A stretch of 64,000 bases of DNA from Celoporthe dispersa (Eukaryota > Ascomycota > Sordariomycetes > Diaporthales > Cryphonectriaceae). Of the stretch, positions 33,824 through 46,047 are shown piece by piece (the stretch's first letter is position 1; the number at the start of each line of letters is the position of its first letter). The notes below the pieces were generated by a model, which was not told where the DNA came from, ran no database searches, and worked only from the letters and a program-made list of their open reading frames with translations. A program made the position numbers and the translations under genes. Location of the stretch: the NCBI GenBank assembly GCA_016584495.1, contig WAID01000003.1, forward strand, positions 3,348,001-3,412,000. Reading direction: 5' to 3'.

Positions 33824-34565
33824 ATGTTTGACCACCACCACAACGATGATGGTAAGCAGGCCCACCTCGCCCATTAGCACCACCCCTTTCCGTCTCCCTA
33901 TCTTACCATGATATCGTATTTACTCACTTTTTTTCCTTTCTTTCGCAGACCGCCGTGAGGGCCGCGACGACAGGCCCGACTTCTACGACCACGAAGGAGG
34001 CGAGCGCGGCCACAAGAAGAAGGACGATGACCACGAGATCCTCGGCACCATAGGCGGCGCCCTCGCAGGCGGCTTCGGCGGCCACGCCCTGGGCAACAAG
34101 GCCGGCGGGCACGGTGTCGCGGGCGGCATCCTGGGCGCCGTGGCGGGCGCCTTTGCAGGCCACGAGGCCGAGGAGAAGATCGAGGACTGGAAGGACGAGC
34201 GGGACGAGAAGAAGCGCGACGAGGAGAGGCGCGAGCGTGACGAGCACCGTCGGGAGGAGGAGCTGGACCGCCGTGAGCGGGACGAGGACCGGCGCGAGCG
34301 GGATGAGCGCCGCCGCGAGGAGGACGATGACCGGCGCCGGCGGGAGGAGGAGCACCACCGCGGGCCTGAGGGCGGGCCCCGTGGTGGTGGTCCTGGTGGT
34401 GACTTTGTCGAGGTCACCGTCCAGCCTGGTGATACCCTCCGCGGCATCGCCGCCCGGTTCGACCACTGCTCCTTTGAGGACATTGCCAGGCACAACAACA
34501 TTGCCAACCCGGACATGATCTACCCTGGTCAGGTCCTGCAGGTCCCCGCCCGGAGGCAGTGGTAG
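33824..34565 (+). CDS. Intracellular LysM protein with glycine zipper and charged helix
   Basis: Two exons, 33824-33851 and 33949-34565, give 214 residues without frame break. Exon 1 encodes only MFDHHHNDD; the donor is GTAAGC and the acceptor TTTCGCAG. Three parts follow. Residues about 35-75 are a glycine zipper (GTIGGALAGGFGGHALG and GGILGAVAGAFAGHEAEEKI). Residues about 80-140 consist almost only of Asp, Glu, Arg and Lys, as in a single alpha-helix or ER/K segment. The C-terminus (about 160-210) is a LysM domain (VTVQPGDTLRGIAARFDHCS, then IARHNNIANPDMIYPGQVL). There is no signal peptide, so unlike secreted LysM effectors it should act inside the cell. Glycine zippers often mediate membrane association or oligomerisation; that role is inferred. 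No enzyme domain is present. Confidence 0.85.
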
Positions 34566-35541
34566 TCCGTCGCGCAGGTTTCACGACGCCAACTCCCTGA
34601 AGGCCTGAGAAGAGGAAGAGAGAGAGGACAATTGTGTACCATGAAGGAACCAAGTGAGCGGAGGAAGTAGGCAGCAGACCGAGAGCCTCCAGACAGCTTT
34701 TCACACACAAGATCGATCTCCATGTCTGCTCATTCTTGGTGACTCCAGTGCTGTCATGTTCAATCCGCACAAGGCCAACAAACCACCCTGCCCCATAGCA
34801 GACATGAAATGACTCTGGACAGACCTCGAGAGCCCATAAAGTCGTCGTCTAGAACACGGCCCAGCGACGGGACTAATGCAAGCCCGATTTGGGAGCCGGC
34901 GCCGCCGCTCTGGGTGGACTTCCAGGCCCGACGATAACCACTGCATTCCCCACCGAGATTGTGACGCCGAGCAGGGGGTTGAAGTTTTGGTGGCAAGAGA
35001 AGAGAGAGTATGAAGGAGGAGCTACTACAGAACCCCTCCCCCCCTTTCTCTCTATGTGTCACGATAGACGGGAAAGAACTGAGGCGGGTGGGAAGAGAGA
35101 AAAAAAAAATGTCAGGCCCTACTACTAGCGCGTAGCCCAGTGTAGTTAGTACGCACCACATGCCTGAGTAGTACATATCTCGCGACTTCCTCTTCTTCAA
35201 CGCTCAACGAGGATGACCTGAATTTTCTCTCTCTCGCTTCTCTCGTCCAACGTTTCAAAAACATACACAAGGCACTCCAATCAATGTGCCAACCAGCATC
35301 TTCATCATCATAACACCACAGCGGGCGACTTGAAGTCTTTGCGCTCTGCTGTAGGGGGACGACAGAAAGACTTACCCAGGCCCTTCATCTCATCCATCAT
35401 CAGCATCATCGTCATCGTCATTTACTTGCTATACTAGTCAGTGCTGTATTTTGACCTCGACTCACAGACTGGGTGAGGGTATATAAATTGTCTGATATAC
35501 ACACATATTATTTTTTTTCTCTCTCACACTCTCTGATCGAC
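34566..35541. other. Intergenic, 1.0 kb
   Basis: This stretch lies between two plus-strand genes. It has a short repeat of ATC/CATCAT units near 35388-35422 and a CT-rich leader just before the transporter start. No other coding signal is seen. Confidence 0.6.
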
Positions 35542-36796
35542 ATGACAAACATTACGACCGCTACCACCGAGTCGGCGGACAACAAGGCGCTGGAGGACTC
35601 TGGGTACAACACCACCGCCGCCGGTGGCCCCGTCGAGACGCATGTCTACGCCTCAAGCGAGGGAGGAACAGGAGGCTGCCAGCGACGAGAACCAGGCCGT
35701 GGCGGAGGGCCTGAGCAAGATCGAGGCCCGCAGCGTCCGCTGGTACTCGTACTTCACCACCTGGGACTTTTGGCTCGTCGTCGCCCTGGGCCAGTTCCTC
35801 TGCCTGTGCAACACCGCCACCAGCGTCTTCACCACCCTCCTCGCCGACTACGGCACCTCCGTCCCGGCCTTCCAGACCTTCTTCAACTACGTCCTGCTGA
35901 GCCTCGTCTACATCCCCTACATGTTCTACCGCTACGGCTGGCGCAAGGTCCTCCGCATCGTCTGGAAAGACGGCTGGCGCTACTTCATTCTGTCCTTCCT
36001 CGACGTCGAGGGCAACTACTTCACCGTCCTCGCCTACCGCTACACCAACCTCCTCAGCGCCCAGCTGCTCAACTTCTGGTCCATCGTCTGCGTCGTCATC
36101 GTCTCGTTCCTGCTCCTCCGCGTCCGCTACCGGCCCTTCCAGATCCTCGGCATCCTCGTCGCCTGTGGCGGCATGGGCATGCTGCTCGGGTCTGACGCCA
36201 TGACCAGCGGCACCGCCGGTGGCGCCCCGGACAAGGTCAAGGGCGACCTGTTTGGCCTCGCCGGCGCCACCTGCTACGGCCTCAGCAACGTCTTCGAGGA
36301 GTGGTACGTCTCGCGCCGCCCGCTATACGAGGTCTTGTCGTTCATGGGCTTCATCGGCATGTTTGTCGGCGGCGCCACCGCCGCCATCTTTGACCGCTAC
36401 ACCTTCCAGCAGGCCACCTGGAACGGTCCCGTCATTGGCTACATCGTCGGCTACACCCTCGCCCTCTTTATTTTCTATACCTTTGCCCCCTTTATCCTGC
36501 GCATGGGCTCCGCCGCCTTCTTCGACATCAGCCTGCTCACCGGCAACTTCTGGGGCGTCATCATCGGCATCCACGTCTTTGGCTACACCGTCGCCACCCT
36601 GTACCCTGTTGCCTTTGTCCTCATCATCCTGGGCCTCATCGTCTACTTCCTTGCCGGGAGCATCCTGGGCGACTCCAAGAAGCCGTGGCTGGGGGCGAAC
36701 CAGGAGGACGGCGTCGCGGGTTTCGGGACGGCCAAGCTCAAGGCCCTCAACGAGGCGAGAAAGCAGGGCATGACTGCCCGGGAGCAGCCTGTCTAG
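35542..36796 (+). CDS. SLC35F-type nucleotide-sugar or solute transporter
   Basis: This is a single exon from MTNITTATTESADNKALEDS at 35542 to TAG at 36794-36796. One extra G in GGG at 35661-35663 must be removed, giving about 417 residues; otherwise translation from the better start ends early and the remaining frame begins at 35624. After a polar N-terminus, about ten hydrophobic segments follow, starting FWLVVALGQFLCLCNTATSV. The family features DVEGNYFTVLAYRYT, SAQLLNFWSIVCVVIVSF and GATCYGLSNVFEEWYV are clear and match the SLC35F1/F2/F6 (DUF914) group of the drug/metabolite transporter superfamily. Members sit in Golgi, endosomal or other membranes and their substrates are mostly unproven. 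The C-terminus is hydrophilic. No neighbour suggests a substrate. Confidence 0.9.
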
Positions 36797-37221
36797 GGAG
36801 TTTGTGTGTGGGAGAGGAAGGAAACCTGGAGGCATTCTGAACCTGGGTCTCGAAAGATGCACGTGAGAGCAGACAAGAGATGAGAAGTGGTTGTGGATGA
36901 CGATGGAACGTCTCATGTGTCTCTTGCACGGCACAGTGTAGTGCTTCACGGCGCCTGGATATATTATTTGATATACCCTCTTGTAGCAAACTTTTTATGG
37001 TATCGCCCTACAAGCGTATCTAATTCTATTTTCATGGAAAATATTCTATGATCCTCGGAACACCCGCCCTTCTCTTTCTGCGTCGTGACGAAGACACGAC
37101 AATCGCCCGGTCACGCGCGAGATGAACTGCATCGAGCACCATCACAAGTATTCTCCTTGCATGCGCATGCAAGGGCTGTGCCAAGTTTTGCATCAATCAT
37201 TATCTTTCAGAGCCATTTCTG

Positions 37222-37223
<2 letters not shown>

Positions 37224-37263
<40 letters not shown>
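37224..37263. repeat. GA microsatellite
   Basis: An uninterrupted GA dinucleotide run of about 40 bases lies in a gene-free stretch. Confidence 0.95.
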
Positions 37264-37267
<4 letters not shown>

Positions 37268-40200
37268 ATGCTAGTGTGTTACCGAACACAGCCGAGAGAC
37301 GGCTCAACACGGCGGTCCTCATCGCTCAGCCTCAGGATGCTAATAGAGTCCAGGCCTTCGCAGCCCAGAAAAGTGCAAGACGGCTCGAGAGGCTGCTCCA
37401 CGCCTCTCTCCCTGTGGCGTCCCCGAGAGTGGCTACAAAGATGGATAGATGAATGGATGGGAGGGTCGCCTGAGCAGCCACCGAAGCCTCCCCCCCCACC
37501 ACACCACCATTACGGAGCGGGGCGGCAGGGTTGGGCCTCTCTTCTTCTTCTTCTTCTTCCTCTCTCTCTCGGGGCTGCGGTTCCCAGGCGGAGAGAGAGA
37601 GAGAGAAAAGAGAAAGAGAGAGAGAGGGCTGCGCGACCTAACCTTTTCGGCTCTGCAGTGGTAGCACACCTACATTTTCCGGGTCCTTGGGGAATGATGG
37701 TGTGGGGGTCCGTGGTCTGTCTCGCCAAACTCGCCAACCTGCGGGCCGACTCGTTCTGCAGCCAAGACATGGGCGACCAGTGAGGAAGAAGTGTGTTGTG
37801 GAGGAGGGGCAAGCCTTGTGGAAGTGTGTGTGACTGTATGCAGGACGTTGTGGTCGCATGATGCGGGGAAGAGAGAGAGAGAAAAGAGAGACAAAGATAG
37901 GCACGCACACGACCTGGGAAGGCAGCTCTTTCTTTTTTATCTTTTCTTTTCTTCTTCTTTCTTTCCCCTTCTTCTTCCGCTCTCTGGCTGTTTGAAGGTG
38001 GGCAGATCCACCGGGAGGTTCCTGGAGATCTGGTGTTATTGAGAGGAATCGGAGACGGCGCCACGGCGTTGCTGAGAGGGGTTGCACGCTTGCAGTTGTC
38101 CAGGCCCGAGCCCGGGTCACCAGGCTTCTCTTCCTGTCTGCGCTATGTTGCACACGCCGATGTATCCCCGGGGCTGCTGAGCGATGAGCAGCCGCCCTGC
38201 TTCCTCCCCGCCAGGACAAGCCGAGCCGGGCACCCGTGGGCACCGCCAGAGGCGTGCTCTCTGTCGTGGCTGGGGGATCCCCCGAGGGCGAGCTGCTCAT
38301 CATGACGACGACGATAGGGGGAGAGGAGGGTCGGGGCCTTTCCCGATTCCCTGCCCAGAATTCGTGCATTCGTGTAGCATCACCCAGTCACGGCTGACAG
38401 GCCCGCGACGTGGCCCCCTCCCTTGCAGCGGAAGGCTCCCGTGCTAAGGCATGGAAGCCAGCTTCCAGAAGACCACTGCAACGCCCAGGTTGGTGTGGTG
38501 GGACCGAGTGCGACCTGAGGAGGGGTTGGTGTGACTCCAGGCTCGAGCTTTTTTTCTTCTTTTTTTTTCTTCTTTCTTTTCTTTCTTCTCTTCTTTCTTT
38601 CTTCCTTCTTTGGAACTCCGGTGTTTAACCTGGTTCTTCTTCGATGGTAGGCCGCCGAGAGTGGAAGCTGGCTACGTCTGATGGAGTAATAATAGATCGA
38701 GCAGGAGTTGGAGTCGTCGTGGACTACTTACGTGGAATCTCGTCGCACCGAGGTTTCAACCCATGACGGCGTCGTCCCAGGGTAGGAGACAGACAGGGCA
38801 TGCCGCCCTCAGCCACCTGCAGCCACCTGCAGCTAAAAGTGTGCGACAGCCTCGTGGTGACATGCACGTGTCGTATGATGGTCCTAGAGAGCAAGAAAGA
38901 GAAACGAAAAAGAAAAAGAAAAGAAAGGGAAATAAATGATGAACGGTGGGCCTACCCTTCCCGCGGGAGGGCAGACCATGTCTGCTGTAGGCCGGGGGAG
39001 GGAAACAGCGGGGGGGTTCGATGGGTGGACGGACGGATGAAGATCGATACGGGATATCGATGTTGATATCTGGTGCGTTTGCTGGATTGGGGGGGGGGTG
39101 TCTGCTGAAGGGGAGCCGGCATCTCGATCTTGTCTGACGCCCGCCGGGAGGGGCGTTTAATTTCCACCGTCCCGCGTCTCGTCTCGACAGGTCGCCCGGG
39201 TGGTACGAGGAGACTGTCCACCGATGCAGGTGACAGGAGGTAATACTTGATCACCACCACCTTCTCACACGAGATTGGCAACCAGGCCGAGAGCATGGCT
39301 GTCTGGTGGTGATGTGACGAGGCGTGCTGCGCGCAACCGGCTGGGATGAGATTAGCACAAGACTGGGGCGGGTCTTAGGCGCCGTCCTACTGAACCTTGA
39401 CCCCTGGCCCTGGCCTGATCTTCTGACCCTTTCACCCCTCTAGGGCCCGGGCCCTCTGGCAAGTTTCCCCCACACGTTATCATACTAGCTAGCGAGCACC
39501 GCGTGGTGTGCCCTGGAGCTACCGTGGTGTAGTCAGCAAGTACCTGGCTGGACCTCCCAGGGGGGTCCACTGCGCCGTCCTCACGGCCCATACGGCTGGT
39601 GACGGTGGCCCACGCGAGAGTTTCTGCACCAGGGCACTACTACTCGCATCGCCTAATGGTACATTTTATAGTGCTGTAAGTAGTGGTAGGTTGGTTTTTT
39701 TTTTTTGGAGGAGGTTTTTTTTTTTTTTTTTTTGGGAACGTTGTTCAGCTTGTACATACAGAGTAGATGCCGTGCTGCGATGAATTTCAACGGTGATGGG
39801 GATGTCATATTGTATACTATAGCAGGTAGGACCCTGTTTGTCCCATCTCATTTGTTGGATTTCTATTACCTTTTATCTCCGTCTGGTTTCTCGCCTATTT
39901 CTTCTTTCCCTTTCAATCTTGTCCATTCCACATCAAGTCCACATCCACTCTTACCTCAGGCCACTAACTGCCCTGCCCAGGCCTGCAGGCTCAACCGTTT
40001 GTACCGCACGGTCTAACCTTCCTCCTCCAGACCTCTCCAGTTTTGGGGGCGCCTTTTGTTCCTTCCTTCTATTTCATCTACTGCAGCGTGGTTCGTCTAC
40101 CTGCTGTAATTTGTCACCTGTCCTCTTCTGCACGTCTCCTCCTCCTACCCATCTAAACTTCCTTCCTCATCTGGTTTCTTCCCTCGGGCGCTGGGGAAGG

Positions 40201-40709
40201 AAAAAAAAAAGAGGGAAAACAGAGAAGGAGAGAGAGAGAGAAAACACAAGAGGGGCCAGGTTAACTACGGAGAGGATAACACTACTATCAGCCGTAATTT
40301 CTTGATAAGAGAAAAAAAATAGAAAGAAGGAAGAAAGAAAAAGAAAGAAAAAAAAAGACCAGCCAGGACGAAGAAGGCGTGGCCCGTGACGCGGGACAAG
40401 ACAGGAGGAGAGCCGCTGACAGGGAGGATCTCAGGGCCCTTGGGAAGCAGGGGGAGCTAACCAGGCTGGCCAGGCCAACCATTTCCTCCTCTCCATCTGA
40501 GATCTCACGTCTCCTTCGTCACCAAAGCAGAGTCCGTGTCAGCGCTTGTAACAGCCTCGGGAAATCCTACGCCGTGCCAAGTGCCAGTGTCCACCCCTTT
40601 TCCGGTCCGCTGCCACTTCTTCCAGCCCATCCGCCCACCTTTCCTCTCTCTGCTGCACCCGCTGTGGGCCCCCTTTCGAACCTTTGATCCCTCTGTCTCT
40701 CTGATTTGC

Positions 40710-40750
40710 CCCGACCCGACCCGACTCAACTCGACCTGATTCGACTCGAC
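40710..40750 (+). repeat. CGACC/TCGAC pentamer repeat in leader
   Basis: Imperfect pentamers of the CGACC and TCGAC type follow each other for about 40 bases, roughly 1 kb upstream of the 41699 start codon. Confidence 0.75.
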
Positions 40751-41698
40751 ATTGGATTTTCCTGTCTGTCCTGTCTTGTCCTCTCGACTCCTCCCCCCCC
40801 TCCCCTCGACCTGACCTGGACCTCCGGCTGTCGTGTCGTGTCAAGCTCTCTCCCATCTTCGACAATCCACCATCGTCGACACCCTCTCCTCTCCTCCTTC
40901 CACCCCCCCTGCCTGTTGCTTGCAGGACTCTGTGTGTGTGGCCTCGAGAGCCTACACCCTGCACACCCTGCGGCAGCCTTTTCCCACATATACACAGAGA
41001 CAAGAGGATAGGGCCCTCCAACAGGCTGGGACACGATTCTGGTTTTTTTTTTCTTGGTCTGGGTACATTCTGTGAGTTCCCAGCTGTCCTGTCATGTGCA
41101 GAGCCCTGCGCTGCCCTGTGGCTGCAATGCGCTGCTGGCTGCGGCGCGCTCTGTGTCGCGGTGCTGCTCTCCACTGCCCAAAAAAGCCAATGCGCGATAA
41201 AATTTGTTGCCGCATGCCCTGCTCCCCCAGCTCTCGTCTGCCCCCCCAGCACCCGATCTCTGGGCCCTCGTCTGCCATGCCCAACACCGAGGCCAGTGCT
41301 GTCGGTGTTTGTGGCCCGACCAGGTGTGCATCACGATCAGATGTGTTGGACATTGTCTGGTCATGACGAATGGTGCTACAGGTCAAGATGATGATGCTGT
41401 GACTGGGCTTCTGCCATGCTGATCTTTCGTTTCTTTTTCCTTGTTTCCTCTTTTATCTTTCGCCCTCCTGCTCCTCTGTCCTTTGATTGTTCCCTCCTCT
41501 TTTTTTCCTCTCATTATCACTATGAATATGATCATTGCACTCCCTCCTTCTGGCTTGCGCGGTTATGCTGACGAATATGCTCTCTGGTCTGTACAGTCCT
41601 TCAGGGTCCCCAAGCCAAAAACGGATCCTCGCTTCTCCTCTTCACCCGTATACGCCGTTGTTTATACTCCTCGAGGACAATTGTCATAAGCCGTCGCT

Positions 41699-43762
41699 AT
41701 GTCCTACTACGGCGACTCGCAGTGGCCCGCCGGCGCCCAGCCTGCCGGCGCCTGGGACCACCAGACGCCCCCGACACGATCTGGTTTGCCTCCCACCAAC
41801 GCCCCAACAGACCCGACCCGGACATGTATTGACAATCCGGACCCAGGCGCGAGCTCCGCCATACCGCGAGAGGAAACCTCTGCCTTCTGGTACCAGTTTG
41901 AGGGTACGTTCTTGGCCCCCTCCCCTGGTGCAACAACAATACATTTGCTGTGGCGGCGTGTGGTCTTCTCTGCCTGAGGCGGGAGTGTCGAGGCCTTTTA
42001 GGGAGAACACGCGCATGGCGGTGATGGAGACGACAGAAGGACCTAGAGCTGACCTTGAGCGTGCAGAGGTGGAACGAGCCATCGAGAACCTGGTCAAGAG
42101 CGGCAAGATGTTTGGTCTGCCTGGGGCTAGACGTAAGTCTCCACCGCCCTTCCCTCCCGGCCCTGCCAGGTCCCATCCCGACTTTGGTGAGCATACGAGA
42201 CTTGTCAAGTGCTGCTGGCTGGGTCTCGTACCACCAGTGCCCCCCCCTTAGCTGACACTCTGGCCCGTCCGCCTCTCTGTAGACCCCCGCAACTCTGGCG
42301 GCCCCCAGCGGCCACACTCGGTCGAGTTCGACGGCCGGCCCGGACACCCCTCGTCCAACCTCCAGAACTTCTACGCCTCCCAGCGACACCAGTCCTCGCG
42401 CGGCTCCAACGAGGCGGAACAGATGATGCAGCACAAGAGGAGGATGGCGGCTCAGCGGGAGCGGGAGCTGCGCAACTACCACCAGGAGCAGCAGTTCAAC
42501 CGAAGTAGGCCGCCCTCTTCTGTATAGCATCTTGAAAGCAGCAGCAGGAGCATTTTCCTGTCGCAATATGAGAAAGAAAAGACCAAAACCAAAAAAAAAA
42601 ACAAAACACACACGCAAAAGAGACCACAAGAGAGCAACGCGCGTTTCCCCCAAACCCATCCAAGAGAGAAGAGAGAGAGAGAGAGAGGGAAGAAGGGCCA
42701 ACAAGCAAAAGAACAACAGCCCCTCCAACTCCCCCCCCCCCCCCCCCCTGATGTGTGGTTGTCGTCTGCTGTCCTTCTTCACCCGAGTATCCATCCCATC
42801 ATCGCCTCAAGTGCGGCCTGACAAGATCTGAAAGCCCGACTCTCACTCTCTCTCTCTCCCCCCTCTGCGAATAGACATCATCTCCCCTGTCACCAACAAG
42901 TACTGTACTGGATGAACGCAGCGGGCTGACTTGTCGCTTTGAATAGCTGCCTATACCGATATGAACGTCGGAGCCGGAGCCGGGGCCGGGGCCGGGGCCG
43001 GTCCTGGCCCTGGTCCTGCTGCCACCGCTGCCAGTATCAATCCTGCCAATCCCGCCCGGCCTGACCGAAACCTCAGCCCCGGTAACCTGTCCGAGGAAGC
43101 CCGCCGTGAGCTGATTGCGCGCCAGCGGGAGCGCCCTGTATGGAGAGGGCCCCTTTGGCGACACGGGCGGCTACATTGACGAGACGGGCGCGCCGCGACA
43201 GGGCCTGCCCACTACCCACCACGGTGGACCTGCCAGCCTGCGGGGCCCCTCACCTCTGGCCTACGAGTACAGCCGCAACGCGCCAGCCCACCTGGACGTT
43301 GGCGCCCAGTCCTCAGCCGACGCGGCGGCGGCGGCGGCGGGGGCCCAGCAGCCCTCGCGGACGAGCAGCAATGCCAGCCCGCAGTCCAACCCAGGCCCCA
43401 AGGGCCCGCTGGAGCAGACGACCCGCACCAGCAACTCGTCGCCCGGCGGCGGCGCATCTCCTCAGAATGCGAAGCCTCCCGCCGGCAAGACCGTGGCGCC
43501 CATCGGCACCCGGCCCTCTGGGCCCTCTTCGAACCAGGGCCAGGCCAATGCCGCGCTGGCCAAACAGTCGGCCTCCTCCCCGCTGACCCACGGCTTCAGC
43601 GCCCCCGGGGCCAACGATGCGGCTGGTGCCACCAGCACCTCGACCGGCCCTGTCAACCCGCCGTCCACGACCACGTCAGGCGAGGGCTCTACGCCGCTGG
43701 GCAGCTGGGGCCAGCGCGGCGGTCCCTGGGGTCCCAAGACGCAGACGAGTGTCTGGGGTTAG
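41699..43762 (+). CDS. Conserved fungal protein, function unknown
   Basis: Exons are 41699-41783, 41847-41903, 42067-42132, 42283-42505 and 42947-43762. Removing one C at CCC 42479-42481 and one G at GGG 43127-43129 makes a continuous frame of about 414 residues. The protein begins MSYYGDSQWPAGAQPAGAWD, then IPREETSAFWYQFEEVERAI and ENLVKSGKMFG. A helical, Met- and Arg-rich block follows (EAEQMMQHKRRMAAQREREL), and later LSEEARRELIARQRSALYGE. The last 200 residues are low-complexity (Ala, Gly, Pro, Ser, Thr) and end in GSWGQRGGPWGPKTQTSVWG. I recognise the arrangement as a conserved ascomycete protein but know no domain or role. The 441-base fourth intron could hide one extra 30-base exon (about 42876-42905) that would also keep the frame. 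No signal peptide or membrane segment is seen. Confidence 0.75.
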
Positions 43763-45049
43763 AAATCCACAGGACGCGCGCGGATGTGTCCTCTCTCCCG
43801 TGTGCCCGAGAGGCGGCGAGGGGGAGAGCAGGAGAGAAGGGGGAGTGGTGCTGCCCAGAGTGGGAGGAGCAGGATGCTGATGACGAGGTGGTGGTGGTAG
43901 CCGCGGTGGCCCGTCGCGACCACTGGACGGAGTCTTCAAAAAAGTATGACGATCTTGTATTGTGTATGCATTGATCTGGAGAACGGGGTGTGGGATACGA
44001 CCAGGTGTTATCTGCTTTTGTGCTTCTTGGTGGTCGGCATCTGCGGCAAGGCGTCCCAGACACAATACCCGCTGCATGGGCATCGGCGCAGGGCCTTTGA
44101 TATCTGGCTGTGATTGGAGGGTTTTGTTTCTTAAAACAGGGAAAGGGAGGAGGAAAGGGGCTGGCTTTTTATAATCCCGACGAGTCCTGGGGGTTTTTTC
44201 TTTTTCTCTGTTTTATTCTGTCTTTTTATGGCCAATCTTCTGGAGAATGCAAAAAGGTGGGGGAGCAAGGGAGACTCGAGTCGGGCGCCAGGTCATGTCA
44301 ATGTGGGGATCTGTCTTCTGTTGTCTGGTCTGGAGAAACGTTGGGCGGAGTTCAACTTGTCTTTTTTTTTTTTTGTCTTTCTTCTTTTTGTTCTTCTGGT
44401 GGTCTGTCGCGGCAGAGGGGTTTCCTGTTGTCTCTCGGACCCATGCCTAATATTTCTTGCGTTTTTCCTCGATGTTTTCCTCTCTGTCGGCTTGTGGGCT
44501 GTTGGCGTTTTTTTCTTTTCTTTTTCCTTTCTTCAACTTGCTTCACCCCTCTTTTAATATCTCTCGTTTTTCCCTCTCTCTATCTCTCTTTGGGACTCCG
44601 GGATCGGCGGCGTTGAGATGATGAGTTCGCGATGTTGACGGCGGTATCGGAAAGGGAGGGTCTCGAGTCGACACGGTCAAAAATACCCGGCATAAGGGGG
44701 GGGAGGGGCGTAGGCACCGAGTTTGCCTGGATCTCGTTATCGCATCAACTTCACATGGTGGATGATAATGATATACTGCCCACCCTTCTTCACACGCAAA
44801 CACACACACACACACACACACGCACCCCCACAAGAAAAAAAAAGACAAGGTTTTCAAGTTCACGTCCGTTTTTCTATAGCGCGGGTAGGAGGGGGTTCTC
44901 TGTCTTCTTCCTCGAAATGGCGAGGGAAAAAAATAACCAAAAACAAAAAGCAAAACATGTGGCAATAAAATATTGTTTTCTCTGGGGTGTACACCTAACT
45001 GATCGTATATATAAATATATATATATATATTCACACATGGACTGGACAC
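43763..45049. other. Intergenic, convergent 3' ends
   Basis: This stretch lies between the stop of the 41699 gene and the stop of the minus-strand AhpC-like gene. It holds T-rich tracts (about 44361-44395 and 44510-44530), a CA run near 44800-44821 and an AT run at 45004-45030. No coding signal is seen. Confidence 0.6.
45004..45030. repeat. AT microsatellite
   Basis: A TA run lies just downstream of the stop codon of the AhpC-like gene, about 20 bases away. Confidence 0.9.
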
Positions 45050-46047
45050 TCAGCCAACGAGAGCCTTGAAGCCAGCCTCCAGGTCCATCAGGTCATCCGC
45101 ACTCGCCGCCTTCCCACCCCAGACAACAACCCCCCTCTCGTCCACCGCAAAGGCACCTCCCTGCTGCCACTTGTTGCCCATGCCAGGAGCGCCGCCCCCT
45201 CCCCCTCCTCCCGTCCTCCCCCTCCTCACCCCCCGTCAGGTTGGCCGCGGCCCTCCGGCCCACCGAGGCCGCCACCCTCGCCCCGAGCCAGCCCTTTTCC
45301 CGCCACGCAGCCGCCTGCGTGGTCGGGTTGAAGTAATACCACACGGTCGAGACGCCGAGCCCCCACGCGGCGTAGAGAGAGCGGTCCTCGTCGATGACGA
45401 CCTGGACCTTCCACGGCCCGCCGATGAGGTCGAGCCACTTCTTGGTGGCGGCCGCGGAGGCGTGCGAGACGGCCACGCAGGTGACGCCGCTGTAGGCGAG
45501 CTTGCTAGAGAGCTCGCGGAGGGACAGGAAGGTCCTCTGGGCGACTGTTTTTTTGGGGGGGAGGGGAGGGGTTACGGGACCCGCCGTGTGTTGTCAGCTT
45601 TTTTTTTTTTTAAATGCCGTCTCCTCGTGCTGTACACGTGAAGGGAGAAGAAAGGAATATATATGTTGTCTGGGCTGGATCCATCTTACAGGCACACCCT
45701 ACGCATCGCAGAAACACAACCACCACCTTCCTCCCCCCTCCCGAGGACCAGCTTCCCGTCCCGGTCCACCGGCGCCGCGCCTCCCACCCTGGGAGGTTCC
45801 GCGGCGACGGGCACGAAGGCAGGACCGGTGACAGCCAGGGCTGCACCGTCATGGGGAGGCTCCTGGCCGTCATCCACCTGGGCCACGGCGTCTGGCCGTC
45901 GCTGCCTGCCGCGTCGCCGTCGCCGCCGCCTGCGTCCGCCGTGGTGCGGGTGGTGCCGCTGTCGGCTGGCGGGGTGGCGAAGTCGAGGGCGTCCTTGGGG
46001 AGGCCCAGCTTCCTCATGGCGAGCTTGGTGCCGAGGCTGGAGAACAT
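45050..46047 (-). CDS. AhpC/TSA-like thioredoxin-fold protein
   Basis: There are two exons, 46047-45690 and 45544-45050, with a GTAAGA donor and an AACAG acceptor. Three frame breaks (a missing base near 45824-45832, an extra base in C6 at 45733-45738 and one in the C-rich stretch 45195-45234, plus-strand coordinates) are needed for about 283 residues. It starts MFSSLGTKLAMRKLGLPKDA and continues PWPRWMTARSLPMTVQPWL. The core is KVVVVFLRCVGCAFAQRTFL, with Cys115 and Cys118 in a CXXC arrangement at the usual thioredoxin-fold place. TCVAVSHASAAATKKWLDLI, VQVVIDEDRSLYAAWGLG and a C-terminal GAFAVDERGVVVWGGKAA follow. This is the AhpC/TSA_2 (peroxiredoxin-like) type of fungal protein. A redox role is likely from the fold and CXXC pair, but enzymatic activity is not established by sequence. 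No signal peptide is seen. Confidence 0.8.

Larger units (their letters stand above)
36797..41698. other. Gene-free stretch, 4.9 kb
   Basis: No recognisable protein occurs here. The stretch contains a 40-base GA run (37224-37263), a long T-rich tract near 38548-38612, a T-run pair near 39694-39734 and, from about 39840, CT-rich sequence leading to the 41699 gene. Near 40710-40750 CGACC/TCGAC pentamers repeat, as is common in fungal leaders. Frames of 200-240 codons on the minus strand are low-complexity shadows. Confidence 0.5.

Noticed and set aside
33924..34516. Long minus-strand frames opposite the LysM gene, one strongly hydrophobic
   Set aside because: They are the complement of the charged Asp/Glu/Arg/Lys codons, which read as Leu/Val/Ser; the plus-strand gene explains the DNA.
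30691..36796. Secondary-metabolite cluster formed by the monooxygenase, LysM and transporter genes
   Set aside because: No synthase, terpene cyclase or cluster regulator is present, and the transporter is of the SLC35F type, not a typical metabolite exporter.
37638..38369. 243-codon minus-strand frame in a gene-free stretch
   Set aside because: It contains Lys/Arg and Ser/Leu runs from CT tracts and no domain or splice signals.
38745..38765. GGTTTCAACCC, like a tRNA B box
   Set aside because: No matching A box or cloverleaf could be built around it; a similar string near 59482 fails in the same way.
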